Positions 22,781 to 35,360 are shown, counted from the first letter of the stretch. The stretch: DNA of 64,000 nucleotides from Chrysomallon squamiferum (GCA_012295275.1 CM022665.1:33594022-33658021), one strand, 5' to 3'. Notes: a model not told the origin generated them from the sequence alone. Numbers and translations are program-made.

Positions 22781-24291
22781 ATGAAAGTAGTTTTTTTCTT
22801 TTTTTCTTGCTGTATGTGTGGTTCTGTTAGACACCAATGTTCAAGGTAAGTAAGTAAAAATATAAAGCTATGTATCCTATTTTCTTGCAAACGAAATATG
22901 TAGTTACAAAGTCTTTTTCATATAATTGTGACGATGCCGTGAAATACTGCTTTATTTTCTGCGATGAAGAATTTGTATTTTATGGACTACGGCAGGGCCG
23001 GTATGTTTTTACGAATTTGTGAAAATGTTTAATTTTGTTTCTAGATAATTAAATGTAAATACTTACATCATCATCATTTGAACGCTTTTTAAATAATAAT
23101 AATAATAATAATACTTGTTCTAAGTGATGCGCTCACGTTGGCAATGTAGATTTAATATTTAATCGTAGGCAAAGTCAACATAACAAATTCTCTTTTTCTA
23201 ATCGATAAACGTATCCCTTTCCTTTGAAGATTCTGAATTCACAAACATTTCGTAACCAGTCGAAAATTAATTGATGTGTTCGTATTGTTTTTAAAATGTA
23301 GCGGGTTTCATTTTGAGAATATGATAACACGTAGTCAATGATTGGAATTTAATCAGTGTATTCTAACTACATGTATATAGTTAAAATGAAGTCTCCAGCA
23401 GAACTAACATATATTTGACATCAGTGAAAAGTGTACAGAAAATTATTACAGTATTTTAATTTTAGTTAAGCAAAATAAACTTTATATTCTTAGCTCAAGG
23501 TCGAGGTAAAACTACAGCAATGAGTCGGCGTGGTGGTAGCCGTGGTATTCTCGGACAAGGTGGTCTCCGGAGGAGAGGAGGTCGTAGAATGGGAGGCCGT
23601 CGGAGGGGCAATCGTGGTAGACGTGACTACTGGAATGATTGTTACATGGACGGAGGTCTTAGGTCTGGTGGTTTCGGACAGAACGGCTTTTGGTCAGGCG
23701 GCTTTGGACAAGGTGGTTTCGAACAAGGCAGCCTCGGACAAGGTGGTTTTCGACAAGGTGCTTTTGGACAAGGTGGCTTTGGACAAGGTGGTTTTTTGGG
23801 AGGACGAGGTGGACGAAGAGGACGAGGTCGAGGACGATTCTGGCTAGGTCGTTATGGACAGCGTTGTTATAATCCATGTTGGGTTAGTAATTCTGTGTGA
23901 AAAAATATTTTTAGTATTTAATTTTTATTTTTCTTCTTCAGGAAAGAACCCCTCCCCCCACTACTACACTGTAAACAATGTTCAAAATTTATTTTTGAGT
24001 AATAATTAAACATAATTTTTCATGGATTGTTTTTCTGAAAATAAAACAAATATATAAAATAACATTTTTCATAATGTTTATTTAACCTGTTAAACAGTTT
24101 TCACTGGTTTTCGTAAAAAAAAACCTTGAAATATAAAAATCTTTTGTTTATTTCAGAACAAGAGCTGTGGGCCTCTGATGCGTTGCGTACCTCGTGGGCG
24201 ACGTGGTGTGTGCGTGTGGTTGACAGACAGCTGGTTCAAAGGAAATCAGAACTGGCCCATTATGTACAGTTCTGACCAGAGTACAGATTAA
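22781..24291 (+). pseudogene. Array copy 1: Arg/Gly-rich secreted protein gene with signal-exon frameshift
   Basis: The exons mirror copies 2 and 3: 22781-22845 (signal), 23494-23882 (Arg/Gly and pentapeptide exon) and 24157-24291 (C-terminal exon), with a polyadenylation signal at 24311-24316. The signal exon has 65 nt instead of 64. Its T/C tract carries one extra T and a C-to-T change, which throws the signal peptide out of frame and gives an early stop after splicing. The large exon is identical in protein to copies 2 and 3. The last exon differs by one residue (WFKGNQ instead of WFQGNQ). Either this copy is newly dead, or a homopolymer sequencing error hides an intact gene. Translation from the internal MSRR methionine would lack secretion. 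Confidence 0.7.
22904..23000 (+). other. Possible cryptic Cys-containing exon in intron 2 (copy 1)
   Basis: 97 nt lie between an ATGTAG acceptor and a GGCCG/GTATGT donor. The frame is open and in phase with an intact signal exon, reading VTKSFSYNCDDAVKYC then FIFCDEEF. The donor phase does not join in frame to the known downstream exons, so if used it would be terminal, ending shortly after in YVFTNL. Copies 2 and 3 have it at 29669-29765 and 36432-36528. Confidence 0.25.
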
Positions 24292-24310
24292 TTTGTTATT
24301 TAAACTTCAT

Positions 24311-24316
24311 AATAAA
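24311..24316 (+). terminator. Polyadenylation signal, array copy 1
   Basis: AATAAA lies 20 bp after the last-exon stop codon. Confidence 0.6.
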
Positions 24317-24669
24317 TCGTTTCAAAGGAATAGTCGATTGTTTGTTGTTAATGATAACATAATTTAATTTTGAAAACTTGTTACCTGTTAGTTTGTAAAC
24401 AATTTCACATAAACAAACACATTTTCACGTAAACACGTACACGCGTATGTTAAGTTTATACCCAGTTAACCAATAATTCAGCATACACTGCTGTTTTAAT
24501 AGTTATTTATGAGCTGTATTTACTGCGTTTAAAAAGATATCAAATTCTGACCTTATGACTCCAGGGACATGTCAGCGAACGTAACAAAAGAAATTATAGA
24601 ATCAATCCGATGTATCCGTATAGAAGGCCGACAGAGTGATTTGAAGAATAAAACGTTATTATTATTATT

Positions 24670-24711
<42 letters not shown>

Positions 24712-27467
24712 ATTATTGTTAATGATATAAATAACACCGAAACATTACCGTTCTTACAATTTTGAAACGTTATTTACAAAAGTCTTGATCAATCAAATAA
24801 AAACGTGAGGATGATTACCATGTATATACTGTAGGATAATCAGGTTTTCGCTGAGGTATAGGTTCTGGTGATCATCATATTTAAAAACGGAAGCTATTTT
24901 ATACTTTTTTCATTTCATTTTATAGTCAGTACAAACTAATACAAAGGGTATTTGAGATGGAAAGCTAAACATTACGTGTTCTGCATAAAATTGTACGAAA
25001 TAATTTGTTAGGTCATAATCTTTTTCGAGCATCCTTTGTGTGATGAATGTGAAATGCATTTCGACATTTTATTTTCAATATATATTAATTACTTAGATGA
25101 ATAAATTATGAAAAGTGGAGCTGGTGGTATCTTTGAATGTTGAACATTATTTGTGCTGTTATTCGCAGAGGACATAGTTTTTTTTTCACTCACAGTGAAA
25201 GAGATATTCAAACCAGTTTGATTGTCCGCTGTCACTCCAGTATGACTTGGAGATTGTGTGTAAATATAGAAAAGAAAACAAATTAAATCGATATATTTCG
25301 TAACATTTGAAGACTGTTAAAAGATTTACTATTTAATTAAAGATAATCATGTTGTGGATACATTACACATATCCTGTCACTTGCTGTAGTTTTCACAAAA
25401 GGCGGAGCTTTTAGGAAGTGGGGGATACTGTAATAGGACATGCACAAAAAGGGAGCTTTTTTTATGCATAAATATTTACTATACATGTAATTGTTTCTCT
25501 TTTCCTGAATATTTGTGATAAATCAATATCAAATAGTTTACATTACGAAAGTGAAGGGTGTGGTTTCATAAAAGGTCTGCACAAGAACATTTCGCATTTA
25601 AAATTTTGTAATAATGTGTTAAGAGTAAAGAAGGTATAAATAAATGATTTTGTGTACGGTGAAGTGGGTAGATTTCCTGTAATTATTCACAGACAATGCA
25701 GAATTGTTAAATTTTCGTTGGTACCTACAAATAGTAATGAAATGAAATTTATTATTTTAAAAATATGTTGCAACATCATAGCTGCTGATAGAATAGTTTT
25801 TTTGTATCCCAGTAACAGTAAATGAGTAATTGGGCTGTCCAGGCAAGCAATCAGTTAAATAATACTAGATTTTCAGACGCTTGGCTGAATCAAAGTGAGA
25901 AGGATTTTTTTGCCGTACTCCAACAACAGTTAACAGACAGACGTCTACTGGGATTAAATGACTCTTCGAGAGCATTGCTATACAGACATTTATCACAATT
26001 GTTTTTTTTTTTATGTAATTTATTTAGACTGCTTTTAGGTGGAAACATACAGAAGAGAATTATCGAGATTGCGCATGTCAGCACACCGGTTAACCATATA
26101 AACTGCAAGGTTGGAGAAAGCCAACCCAATTTTGTTGGACAATCGTAGATGTCATACTTGTAATCGCTGATTAATTTCACTTTGTTCATGAATGGATTTT
26201 CTATATTATATGACCGTAAGAACGTTATATTTCGAAATATTATGTAATTAATGCCAGTATTTGCTAAAATATAGAGAATTGTTAAACAGCAGAAATCAAA
26301 ATCTAGTATGAAAGTTGGCTGCATGTTTTTATAATGCATTTGAGCAAACAAATTATTTCTTTTAATTAAGCTTCTCCATTAGCAATAAAAAGCAATAGAA
26401 ATTATAATAAGAACATTACTTAATAATATACGGGACAGGTGGGGTAAAATTAGACTATTAATTTATTTTTATGTATTTTATATTACCTGTATTGTATTTG
26501 TATGAATATATGTATTCAACGGTCTATGTCTTCTTTTTATTATTACTGTGCCGGATTTTCAGTACATACATTCACGAAAAGCCCTTTAGAATAAGAAGGA
26601 TAAAACGCAACTAATAGTAATAATTATTATTGTTACAAAAACAATAACAGTAATATTAATGAAGTAATAATGATAATAATGTCATCAGCTGTAAACAAAG
26701 TTAGTCTTGAATGATTTGAAATATGTTTTATTGTCTTGTCATCGTTAATATCAGTAGTAATGGTGGTATTAGTAGTAGCATCTCATCATCTTTTCTTTCT
26801 TATGGCTTATTCGCCAGTGCATATTCATGTGTATTAAATATTCCCCAACCATAGTAATAATAACAACAACAACAAGAGCAATAACAACATCAACAATGGT
26901 GATCACAATTCAGTAATTGCTGAAATATGTTACCTGGACTTAAACACTAAAACCTGCATGCTACTGTCTTAGAAACACCATTTATCTTTTCACAAATAGA
27001 ATAAAGTTTGAAACTAAGTCTACGAAATGGTTACCCGATTTTAATTAGGAGCGGAAGATTTATATGCCTCAACACAGTTCAGTCCCATGCCGTTTTCGTT
27101 TCTACTTATCTTTGAATTTAAAACGTATCATCACATTTAACAAAACATAGGAAAATAAGAAGAAAAAATCGTGTACAGAGATTAACATGATACGGTGACA
27201 ATTTAATCATGTTTTCTTTGACGTGAGTCGTATATTGTACATAAAAATGACAATGTTTCAGTGTCCAAACCAGGTTCAGCATGTTAAACGTGTCATTTCT
27301 CGTAGAAAAATCTTCATACGACCTCAGTCAGTCTCATCATCTGTCAGAATAACTAACGAATTTACTGATAGTGTCAGTTCTGTTTTATATAGGTTATTTC
27401 ATATTTTTATTGTTTTACTATTATCTTCTTTGTCACTATTTATTTATTTAATTTTGTTTTTAAGAAC

Positions 27468-27556
<89 letters not shown>

Positions 27557-27950
27557 AGAAATTAAAAAATTATGCATTAGGTTCTAGGTTTAAATTGTTA
27601 ATTAAAAAATAAAATAGTATCATCATCATTATTTTGGTCACTACTATTACTACTACTATTATTATTTTCAAGACCATTATAAACGCTTTCGTTACTATCG
27701 TTATCCATTTCGGCATCATCAAAACGCATTCAAAATTAACACAGACTTCTGGGCACTAAATTTCTTTAAACGTTCCAATGTAAAACCAATTAAAATGACA
27801 CGAACTATTGTATTTTTTATTTCTTACTTACACGAATATTCCGTCTACTTCTGATATACTGGACACCAGATATGACCTGTGACCTGTCAGGAGATACAGA
27901 CAACCGTTTCTGTAAGCTGACACTTTGCAAATTGCATCTAAATTGTCAAG
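24317..27950. other. Array spacer 2 (non-coding)
   Basis: Near-identical to spacer 1. It contains (TTG)n at about 24671-24711 and (CT)n at 27471-27554. A minus-strand open frame at 25890-26351 is Ile/Phe/Tyr-rich, and its end shifts with a poly-T run in other units, so it is not called a gene. Confidence 0.6.
27471..27554. repeat. (CT)n microsatellite, spacer 2
   Basis: About 84 bp of uninterrupted CT, the longest of the three array copies. Confidence 0.9.
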
Positions 27951-27956
27951 ACGTAC

Positions 27957-28027
27957 TATATAAGGTAGACATCAAAACATATTTGTCAAAGGAGTCTTTT
28001 TGGCTGTGTGTGTATCTGGTGAAACAG
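27957..28027 (+). promoter_or_regulatory. Array copy 2 core promoter and untranslated first exon
   Basis: TATATAAG lies at 27957-27964 and the first-exon donor GTAAGT starts at 28028. The arrangement is identical to copy 1. A (CA)n tract of about 40 bp follows at 28039-28078. Confidence 0.5.
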
Positions 28028-28037
28028 GTAAGTGAGA

Positions 28038-28079
<42 letters not shown>

Positions 28080-29549
28080 TATACATACATATATATATAG
28101 AGAGAGATAGATTGATAGATAGATAGATAGGTAGATAGATATAGATATAGATAGATAAACAGATACATACATACAGACAGACAGACAGTGAGACAGGCAG
28201 ACAGTCAGACATTCAGACAGACAATCACATACGTACATACACACGTAAAATACATACATTTTAATACATATACGTTGATACAGAAGCAATAGTTTTTACT
28301 TTAATTATAGCATTACGTCATCGAATCATGAAACTTAAGATCGCGCAGAAAATTTGTTGTCGATGATTTATTGTACACGTCAAAATAATAACGGTACAAC
28401 TATTAAAAGTCTAGACCTCAGGTCACTGTTTCGTTTAACTAGTATTTCATTGCTGCTCAACGTAAATGCGACTTTTTAGTTTAATTATATATTAATATAC
28501 ACATATACTTGTTGAAAGGGATATAGCCATTCATACGCAGACGCTCCAACACACATCTACAAGCATGCAAACGTACACATATAATCTCCTCTGTGTGTGT
28601 GTGTAGGTGTGTGTGCGTGCGTGCGTGCGTGCGCGTGTGTGTGTGATTACACGCAAAAATGGTGCGATGTTGTGGTAAACTATATACAATTCTCCAAAGA
28701 CTAGGTTAGGATTCAACTGCGTGGGTTATTCGCGTATGTGGATAAACACTAACAGAAATGAAATTATGTGTTAAGGTGCGAACGAAATTTTTCCTACAGT
28801 AGTGTGGTTTGAATTGTCAAAAATATGAATATCTATATCAGTGGAAATATATTTAAATACATGTATATCGTCAATTTATTTCTAAAATGATTAGATTACA
28901 GAATTTTCCACATAGATAAAAATAAGTTAATATTTATTGATTTCCCAGTACAACACAATTTAATATTATTGGATTTTTATTTTATTTTATTTTATTTGTT
29001 TGTTTCTTTTCAACTTTTTGAAAACGATGTTATTTGGTCTCAGTTTAATACCCTTTTTATGTTTTACTTTCTATGATAAATCCGGATTGTATTAAACATA
29101 TAGTATAGAGCGAGCTCATACATTCAGACAAATTCCTAGTAGGCAAATGATAATTCATCTGACATGGATAAATTTAAATGTTTTAGAAGGTAAATAAGTA
29201 AATGTCTTTTTCTAATACTTATAATTTAATACACAGACGAGATGTTGCCTCAGCAGCGGCGTCTCTGAGGTCTTGATTGGACTTTTGTGTCAGTGCGTTC
29301 CGAATACTTACTAACAGTTGATCCTAATCAGATATACATTTAACAACAGAATGCTCATTCCAAAACACACACACACACATTCATTTTCTTGTCGTTTACA
29401 GAGTTCAAGAGTCCTATTAAATGCAATGTAAAGTCTGCTTTTATATGTATTGAACATCTCTGATTTGTACATGCACAGTTCGTACATACATCTACAATGT
29501 GTTTGTTACAAATATGAAAATTCTATCTGTTTGCAGGATTATTACAAAC

Positions 29550-31051
29550 ATGAAAGTAGTTTTTCTTCTTTTTCTTGCTGTATGTGTGGTTCTGTTAGAC
29601 ACCAATGTTCAAGGTAAGTAAGAAATATAAAGCTATGTATCCTATTTTCTTGCAAACGAAATATGTAGTTACAAAGTCTTTTTCATATAATTGTGACGAT
29701 GCCGTGAAATACTGCTTTATTTTCTGCGATGAAGAATTTGTATTTTATGGACTACGGCAGGGCCGGTATGTTTTTACGAATTTGTGAAAATGTTTAATTT
29801 TGTTTCTAGATAATTAAATGTAAATACTTACATCATCATTTGAACGCTTTAAATAATAATAATAATAATAATACTTGTTCTAAGTGATGCGCTCACGTTG
29901 GCAATGTAGATTTAATATTTAATCGTAGGCAAAGTCAACATAACAAATTCTCTTTTTCTAATCGATAAACGTATCCCTTTCCTTTGAAGATTCTGAATTC
30001 ACAAACATTTCGTAACCAGTCGAAAATTAATTGATGTGTTCGTATTGTTTTAAAATGTAGCGGGTTTCATTTTGAGAATATGATAACACGTAGTCAATGA
30101 TTGGAATTTAATCAGTGTATTCTAACTACATGTATATAGTTAAAATGAAGTCTCCAGCAGAACTAACATATATTTGACATCAGTGAAAAGTGTACAGAAA
30201 ATTATTACAGTATTTTAATTTTAGTTAAGCAAAATAAACTTTATATTCTTAGCTCAAGGTCGAGGTAAAACTACAGCAATGAGTCGGCGTGGTGGTAGCC
30301 GTGGTATTCTCGGACAAGGTGGTCTCCGGAGGAGAGGAGGTCGTAGAATGGGAGGCCGTCGGAGGGGCAATCGTGGTAGACGTGACTACTGGAATGATTG
30401 TTACATGGACGGAGGTCTTAGGTCTGGTGGTTTCGGACAGAACGGCTTTTGGTCAGGCGGCTTTGGACAAGGTGGTTTCGAACAAGGCAGCCTCGGACAA
30501 GGTGGTTTTCGACAAGGTGCTTTTGGACAAGGTGGCTTTGGACAAGGTGGTTTTTTGGGAGGACGAGGTGGACGAAGAGGACGAGGTCGAGGACGATTCT
30601 GGCTAGGTCGTTATGGACAGCGTTGTTATAATCCATGTTGGGTTAGTAATTCTGTGTGAAAAAATATTTTTAGTATTTAATTTTTATTTTTCTTCTTCAG
30701 GAAAGAACCCCTCCCCCCACTACTACACTGTAAACAATGTTCAAAATTTATTTTTGAGTAATAATTAAACATAATTTTTCATGGATTGTTTTTCTGAAAA
30801 TAAAACAAATATATAAAATAACATTTTTCATAATGTTTATTTAACCTGTTAAACAGTTTTCACTGGTTTTCGTAAAAAAAAACCTTGAAATATAAAAATC
30901 TTTTTGTTTATTTCAGAACAAGAGCTGTGGGCCTCTGATGCGTTGCGTACCTCGTGGGCGACGTGGTGTGTGCGTGTGGTTGACAGACAGCTGGTTCCAA
31001 GGAAATCAGAACTGGCCCATTATGTACAGTTCTGACCAGAGTACAGATTAA
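29550..31051 (+). CDS. Array copy 2: secreted Arg/Gly-rich, pentapeptide-repeat, six-cysteine protein (intact)
   Basis: Coding exons are 29550-29613, 30253-30641 and 30917-31051, with phases 1 and 0, for 195 residues. Residues 1-22 form a classic signal peptide (MKVVFLLFLAVCVVLL core, likely cut near NVQA). Residues 31-70 are Arg/Gly-rich (RRRGGRRMGGRRRGNRGRR). Residues 80-124 are nine pentapeptides of GGFxQ type. An RGG-like stretch follows. Six mature cysteines lie at about 71, 146, 150, 155, 161 and 170, the last five spaced 3-4-5-8. The protein is strongly basic and secreted. If intron 3 is retained, translation instead ends five residues after Trp151 (VSNSV). The family is not recognised. 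A structural (mucus, egg-case, cuticle, adhesive) or antimicrobial role would both fit basic Gly-rich Cys-bonded proteins, but this is speculation. Confidence 0.75.
29669..29765 (+). other. Possible cryptic Cys-containing exon in intron 2 (copy 2)
   Basis: Same 97-nt open, acceptor-in-phase segment as in copy 1 (NCDDAVKYCFIFC core). Here the signal exon is intact, so use as a terminal exon would give a short secreted peptide of about 60 residues. There is no direct support. Confidence 0.25.
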
Positions 31052-31070
31052 TTTGTTATTTAAACTTCAT

Positions 31071-31076
31071 AATAAA
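31071..31076 (+). terminator. Polyadenylation signal, array copy 2
   Basis: AATAAA lies 20 bp after the stop codon of the last exon. Confidence 0.6.
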
Positions 31077-31429
31077 TCGTTTCAAAGGAATAGTCGATTG
31101 TTTGTTGTTAATGATAACATAATTTAATTTTGAAAACTTGTTACCTGTTAGTTTGTAAACAATTTCACATAAACAAACACATTTTCACGTAAACACGTAC
31201 ACGCGTATGTTAAGTTTATACCCAGTTAACCAATAATTCAGCATACACTGCTGTTTTAATAGTTATTTATGAGCTGTATTTACTGCGTTTAAAAAGATAT
31301 CAAATTCTGACCTTATGACTCCAGGGACATGTCAGCGAACGTAACAAAAGAAATTATAGAATCAATCCGATGTATCCGTATAGAAGGCCGACAGAGTGAT
31401 TTGAAGAATAAAACGTTATTATTATTATT

Positions 31430-31477
<48 letters not shown>

Positions 31478-34238
31478 ATTATTGTTAATGATATAAATAA
31501 CACCGAAACATTACCGTTCTTACAATTTTGAAACGTTATTTACAAAAGTCTTGATCAATCAAATAAAAACGTGAGGATGATTACCATGTATATACTGTAG
31601 GATAATCAGGTTTTCGCTGAGGTATAGGTTCTGGTGATCATCATATTTAAAAACGGAAGCTATTTTATACTTTTTTCATTTCATTTTATAGTCAGTACAA
31701 ACTAATACAAAGGGTATTTGAGATGGAAAGCTAAACATTACGTGTTCTGCATAAAATTGTACGAAATAATTTGTTAGGTCATAATCTTTTTCGAGCATCC
31801 TTTGTGTGATGAATGTGAAATGCATTTCGACATTTTATTTTCAATATATATTAATTACTTAGATGAATAAATTATGAAAAGTGGAGCTGGTGGTATCTTT
31901 GAATGTTGAACATTATTTGTGCTGTTATTCGCAGAGGACATAGTTTTTTTTTCACTCACAGTGAAAGAGATATTCAAACCAGTTTGATTGTCCGCTGTCA
32001 CTCCAGTATGACTTGGAGATTGTGTGTAAATATAGAAAAGAAAACAAATTAAATCGATATATTTCGTAACATTTGAAGACTGTTAAAAGATTTACTATTT
32101 AATTAAAGATAATCATGTTGTGGATACATTACACATATCCTGTCACTTGCTGTAGTTTTCACAAAAGGCGGAGCTTTTAGGAAGTGGGGGATACTGTAAT
32201 AGGACATGCACAAAAAGGGAGCTTTTTTTTATGCATAAATATTTACTATACATGTAATTGTTTCTCTTTTCCTGAATATTTGTGATAAATCAATATCAAA
32301 TAGTTTACATTACGAAAGTGAAGGGTGTGGTTTCATAAAAGGTCTGCACAAGAACATTTCGCATTTAAAATTTTGTAATAATGTGTTAAGAGTAAAGAAG
32401 GTATAAATAAATGATTTTGTGTACGGTGAAGTGGGTAGATTTCCTGTAATTATTCACAGACAATGCAGAATTGTTAAATTTTCGTTGGTACCTACAAATA
32501 GTAATGAAATGAAATTTATTATTTTAAAAATATGTTGCAACATCATAGCTGCTGCTGATAGAATAGTTTTTTGTATCCCAGTAACAGTAAATGAGTAATT
32601 GGGCTGTCCAGGCAAGCAATCAGTTAAATAATACTAGATTTTCAGACGCTTGGCTGAATCAAAGTGAGAAGGATTTTTTTGCCGTACTCCAACAACAGTT
32701 AACAGACAGACGTCTACTGGGATTAAATGACTCTTCGAGAGCATTGCTATACAGACATTTATCACAATTGTTTTTTTTTTATGTAATTTATTTAGACTGC
32801 TTTTAGGTGGAAACATACAGAAGAGAATTATCGAGATTGCGCATGTCAGCACACCGGTTAACCATATAAACTGCAAGGTTGGAGAAAGCCAACCCAATTT
32901 TGTTGGACAATCGTAGATGTCATACTTGTAATCGCTGATTAATTTCACTTTGTTCATGAATGGATTTTCTATATTATATGACCGTAAGAACGTTATATTT
33001 CGAAATATTATGTAATTAATGCCAGTATTTGCTAAAATATAGAGAATTGTTAAACAGCAGAAATCAAAATCTAGTATGAAAGTTGGCTGCATGTTTTTAT
33101 AATGCATTTGAGCAAACAAATTATTTCTTTTAATTAAGCTTCTCCATTAGCAATAAAAAGCAATAGAAATTATAATAAGAACATTACTTAATAATATACG
33201 GGACAGGTGGGGTAAAATTAGACTATTAATTTATTTTTATGTATTTTATATTACCTGTATTGTATTTGTATGAATATATGTATTCAACGGTCTATGTCTT
33301 CTTTTTATTATTACTGTGCCGGATTTTCAGTACATACATTCACGAAAAGCCCTTTAGAATAAGAAGGATAAAACGCAACTAATAGTAATAATTATTATTG
33401 TTACAAAAACAATAACAGTAATATTAATGAAGTAATAATGATAATAATGTCATCAGCTGTAAACAAAGTTAGTCTTGAATGATTTGAAATATGTTTTATT
33501 GTCTTGTCATCGTTAATATCAGTAGTAATGGTGGTATTAGTAGTAGCATCTCATCATCTTTTCTTTCTTATGGCTTATTCGCCAGTGCATATTCATGTGT
33601 ATTAAATATTCCCCAACCATAGTAATAATAACAACAACAACAAGAGCAATAACAACATCAACAATGGTGATCACAATTCAGTAATTGCTGAAATATGTTA
33701 CCTGGACTTAAACACTAAAACCTGCATGCTACTGTCTTAGAAACACCATTTATCTTTTCACAAATAGAATAAAGTTTGAAACTAAGTCTACGAAATGGTT
33801 ACCCGATTTTAATTAGGAGCGGAAGATTTATATGCCTCAACACAGTTCAGTCCCATGCCGTTTTCGTTTCTACTTATCTTTGAATTTAAAACGTATCATC
33901 ACATTTAACAAAACATAGGAAAATAAGAAGAAAAAATCGTGTACAGAGATTAACATGATACGGTGACAATTTAATCATGTTTTCTTTGACGTGAGTCGTA
34001 TATTGTACATAAAAATGACAATGTTTCAGTGTCCAAACCAGGTTCAGCATGTTAAACGTGTCATTTCTCGTAGAAAAATCTTCATACGACCTCAGTCAGT
34101 CTCATCATCTGTCAGAATAACTAACGAATTTACTGATAGTGTCAGTTCTGTTTTATATAGGTTATTTCATATTTTTATTGTTTTACTATTATCTTCTTTG
34201 TCACTATTTATTTATTTAATTTTGTTTTTAAGAACAAC

Positions 34239-34321
<83 letters not shown>

Positions 34322-34725
34322 AGAAATTAAAAATTATGCATTAGGTTCTAGGTTTAAATTGTTAATTAAAAAATAAAATAGTATCATCATCATTATTTTG
34401 GTCACTACTATTACTACTACTATTATTATTTTCAAGACCATTATAAACGCTTTCGTTACTATCGTTATCCATTTCGGCATCATCAAAACGCATTCAAAAT
34501 TAACACAGACTTCTGGGCACTAAATTTCTTTAAACGTTCCAATGTAAAACCAATTAAAATGACACGAACTATTGTATTTTTTATTTCTTACTTACACGAA
34601 TATTCCGTCTACTTCTGATATACTGGACACCAGATATGACCTGTGACCTGTCAGGAGATACAGACAACCGTTTCTGTAAGCTGACACTTTGCAAATTGCA
34701 TCTAAATTGTCAAGACGTACTATAT
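31077..34725. other. Array spacer 3 (non-coding)
   Basis: Third copy of the spacer, with (TTG)n at about 31431-31477 and (CT)n at 34241-34319. The same broken open frames occur as in the other spacers (for example 32634-33119 minus). No gene is supported. Confidence 0.6.
34241..34319. repeat. (CT)n microsatellite, spacer 3
   Basis: About 79 bp of uninterrupted CT. Confidence 0.9.
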
Positions 34726-34730
34726 AAGGT

Positions 34731-34791
34731 AGACATCAAAACATATTTGTCAAAGGAGTCTTTTTGGCTGTGTGTGTATCTGGTGAAACAG
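34731..34791 (+). promoter_or_regulatory. Array copy 3 core promoter and untranslated first exon
   Basis: TATATAAG at 34731-34738 and donor GTAAGT from 34792. A (CA)n tract of about 44 bp follows at 34803-34846. The arrangement is the same as in copies 1 and 2. Confidence 0.5.
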
Positions 34792-34801
34792 GTAAGTGAG
34801 A

Positions 34802-34847
<46 letters not shown>

Positions 34848-35360
34848 TATACATACATATATATATAGAGAGAGATAGATTGATAGATAGATAGATAGGT
34901 AGATAGATATAGATATAGATAGATAAAACAGATACATACATACAGACAGACAGACAGTGAGACAGGCAGACAGTCAGACATTCAGACAGACAATCACATA
35001 CGTACATACACACGTAAAATACATACATTTTAATACATATACGTTGATACAGAAGCAATAGTTTTTACTTTAATTATAGCATTACGTCATCGAATCATGA
35101 AACTTAAGATCGCGCAGAAAATTTGTTGTCGATGATTTATTGTACACGTCAAAATAATAACGGTACAACTATTAAAAGTCTAGACCTCAGGTCACTGTTT
35201 CGTTTAACTAGTATTTCATTGCTGCTCAACGTAAATGCGACTTTTTAGTTTAATTATATATTAATATACACATATACTTGTTGAAAGGGATATAGCCATT
35301 CATACGCAGACGCTCCAACACACATCTACAAGCATGCAAACGTACACATATAATCTCCTC

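Noticed and set aside
25822-26148. Plus-strand frame beginning MSNWAVQASNQ in the spacers
   Set aside because: The first ~60 residues look protein-like, but the frame passes through a variable poly-T run, differs in length between units, has no promoter or splice context and is unrecognised.
25890-26351. Minus-strand 153-codon open frame in the array spacer, also at 32634-33119 and shortened at 19306-19587
   Set aside because: Rich in Ile, Phe, Tyr and Lys as expected of AT-rich DNA. Its end changes with a poly-T run between units, there is a stop in one copy, and a different open frame overlaps it on the other strand. Repetition simply follows the unit duplication.
27223-27612. Frames with long Leu-Ser repeats (20463-20798, 27223-27612, 33991-34344, 39205-39507)
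   Set aside because: The Leu-Ser part is the (CT)n microsatellite. The length differs in each unit, as for a neutral repeat. Only the first 23 codons at 39205 are kept, as LRRC74-like exon 1.
30289-30606. Other-frame and antisense readings of the pentapeptide exon (for example 30289-30606, 30418-30636, 30449-30631)
   Set aside because: They are shadows of the 15-bp periodic sequence. Only the frame continuous with the signal exon has a signal peptide and ends in phase with the Cys exon.
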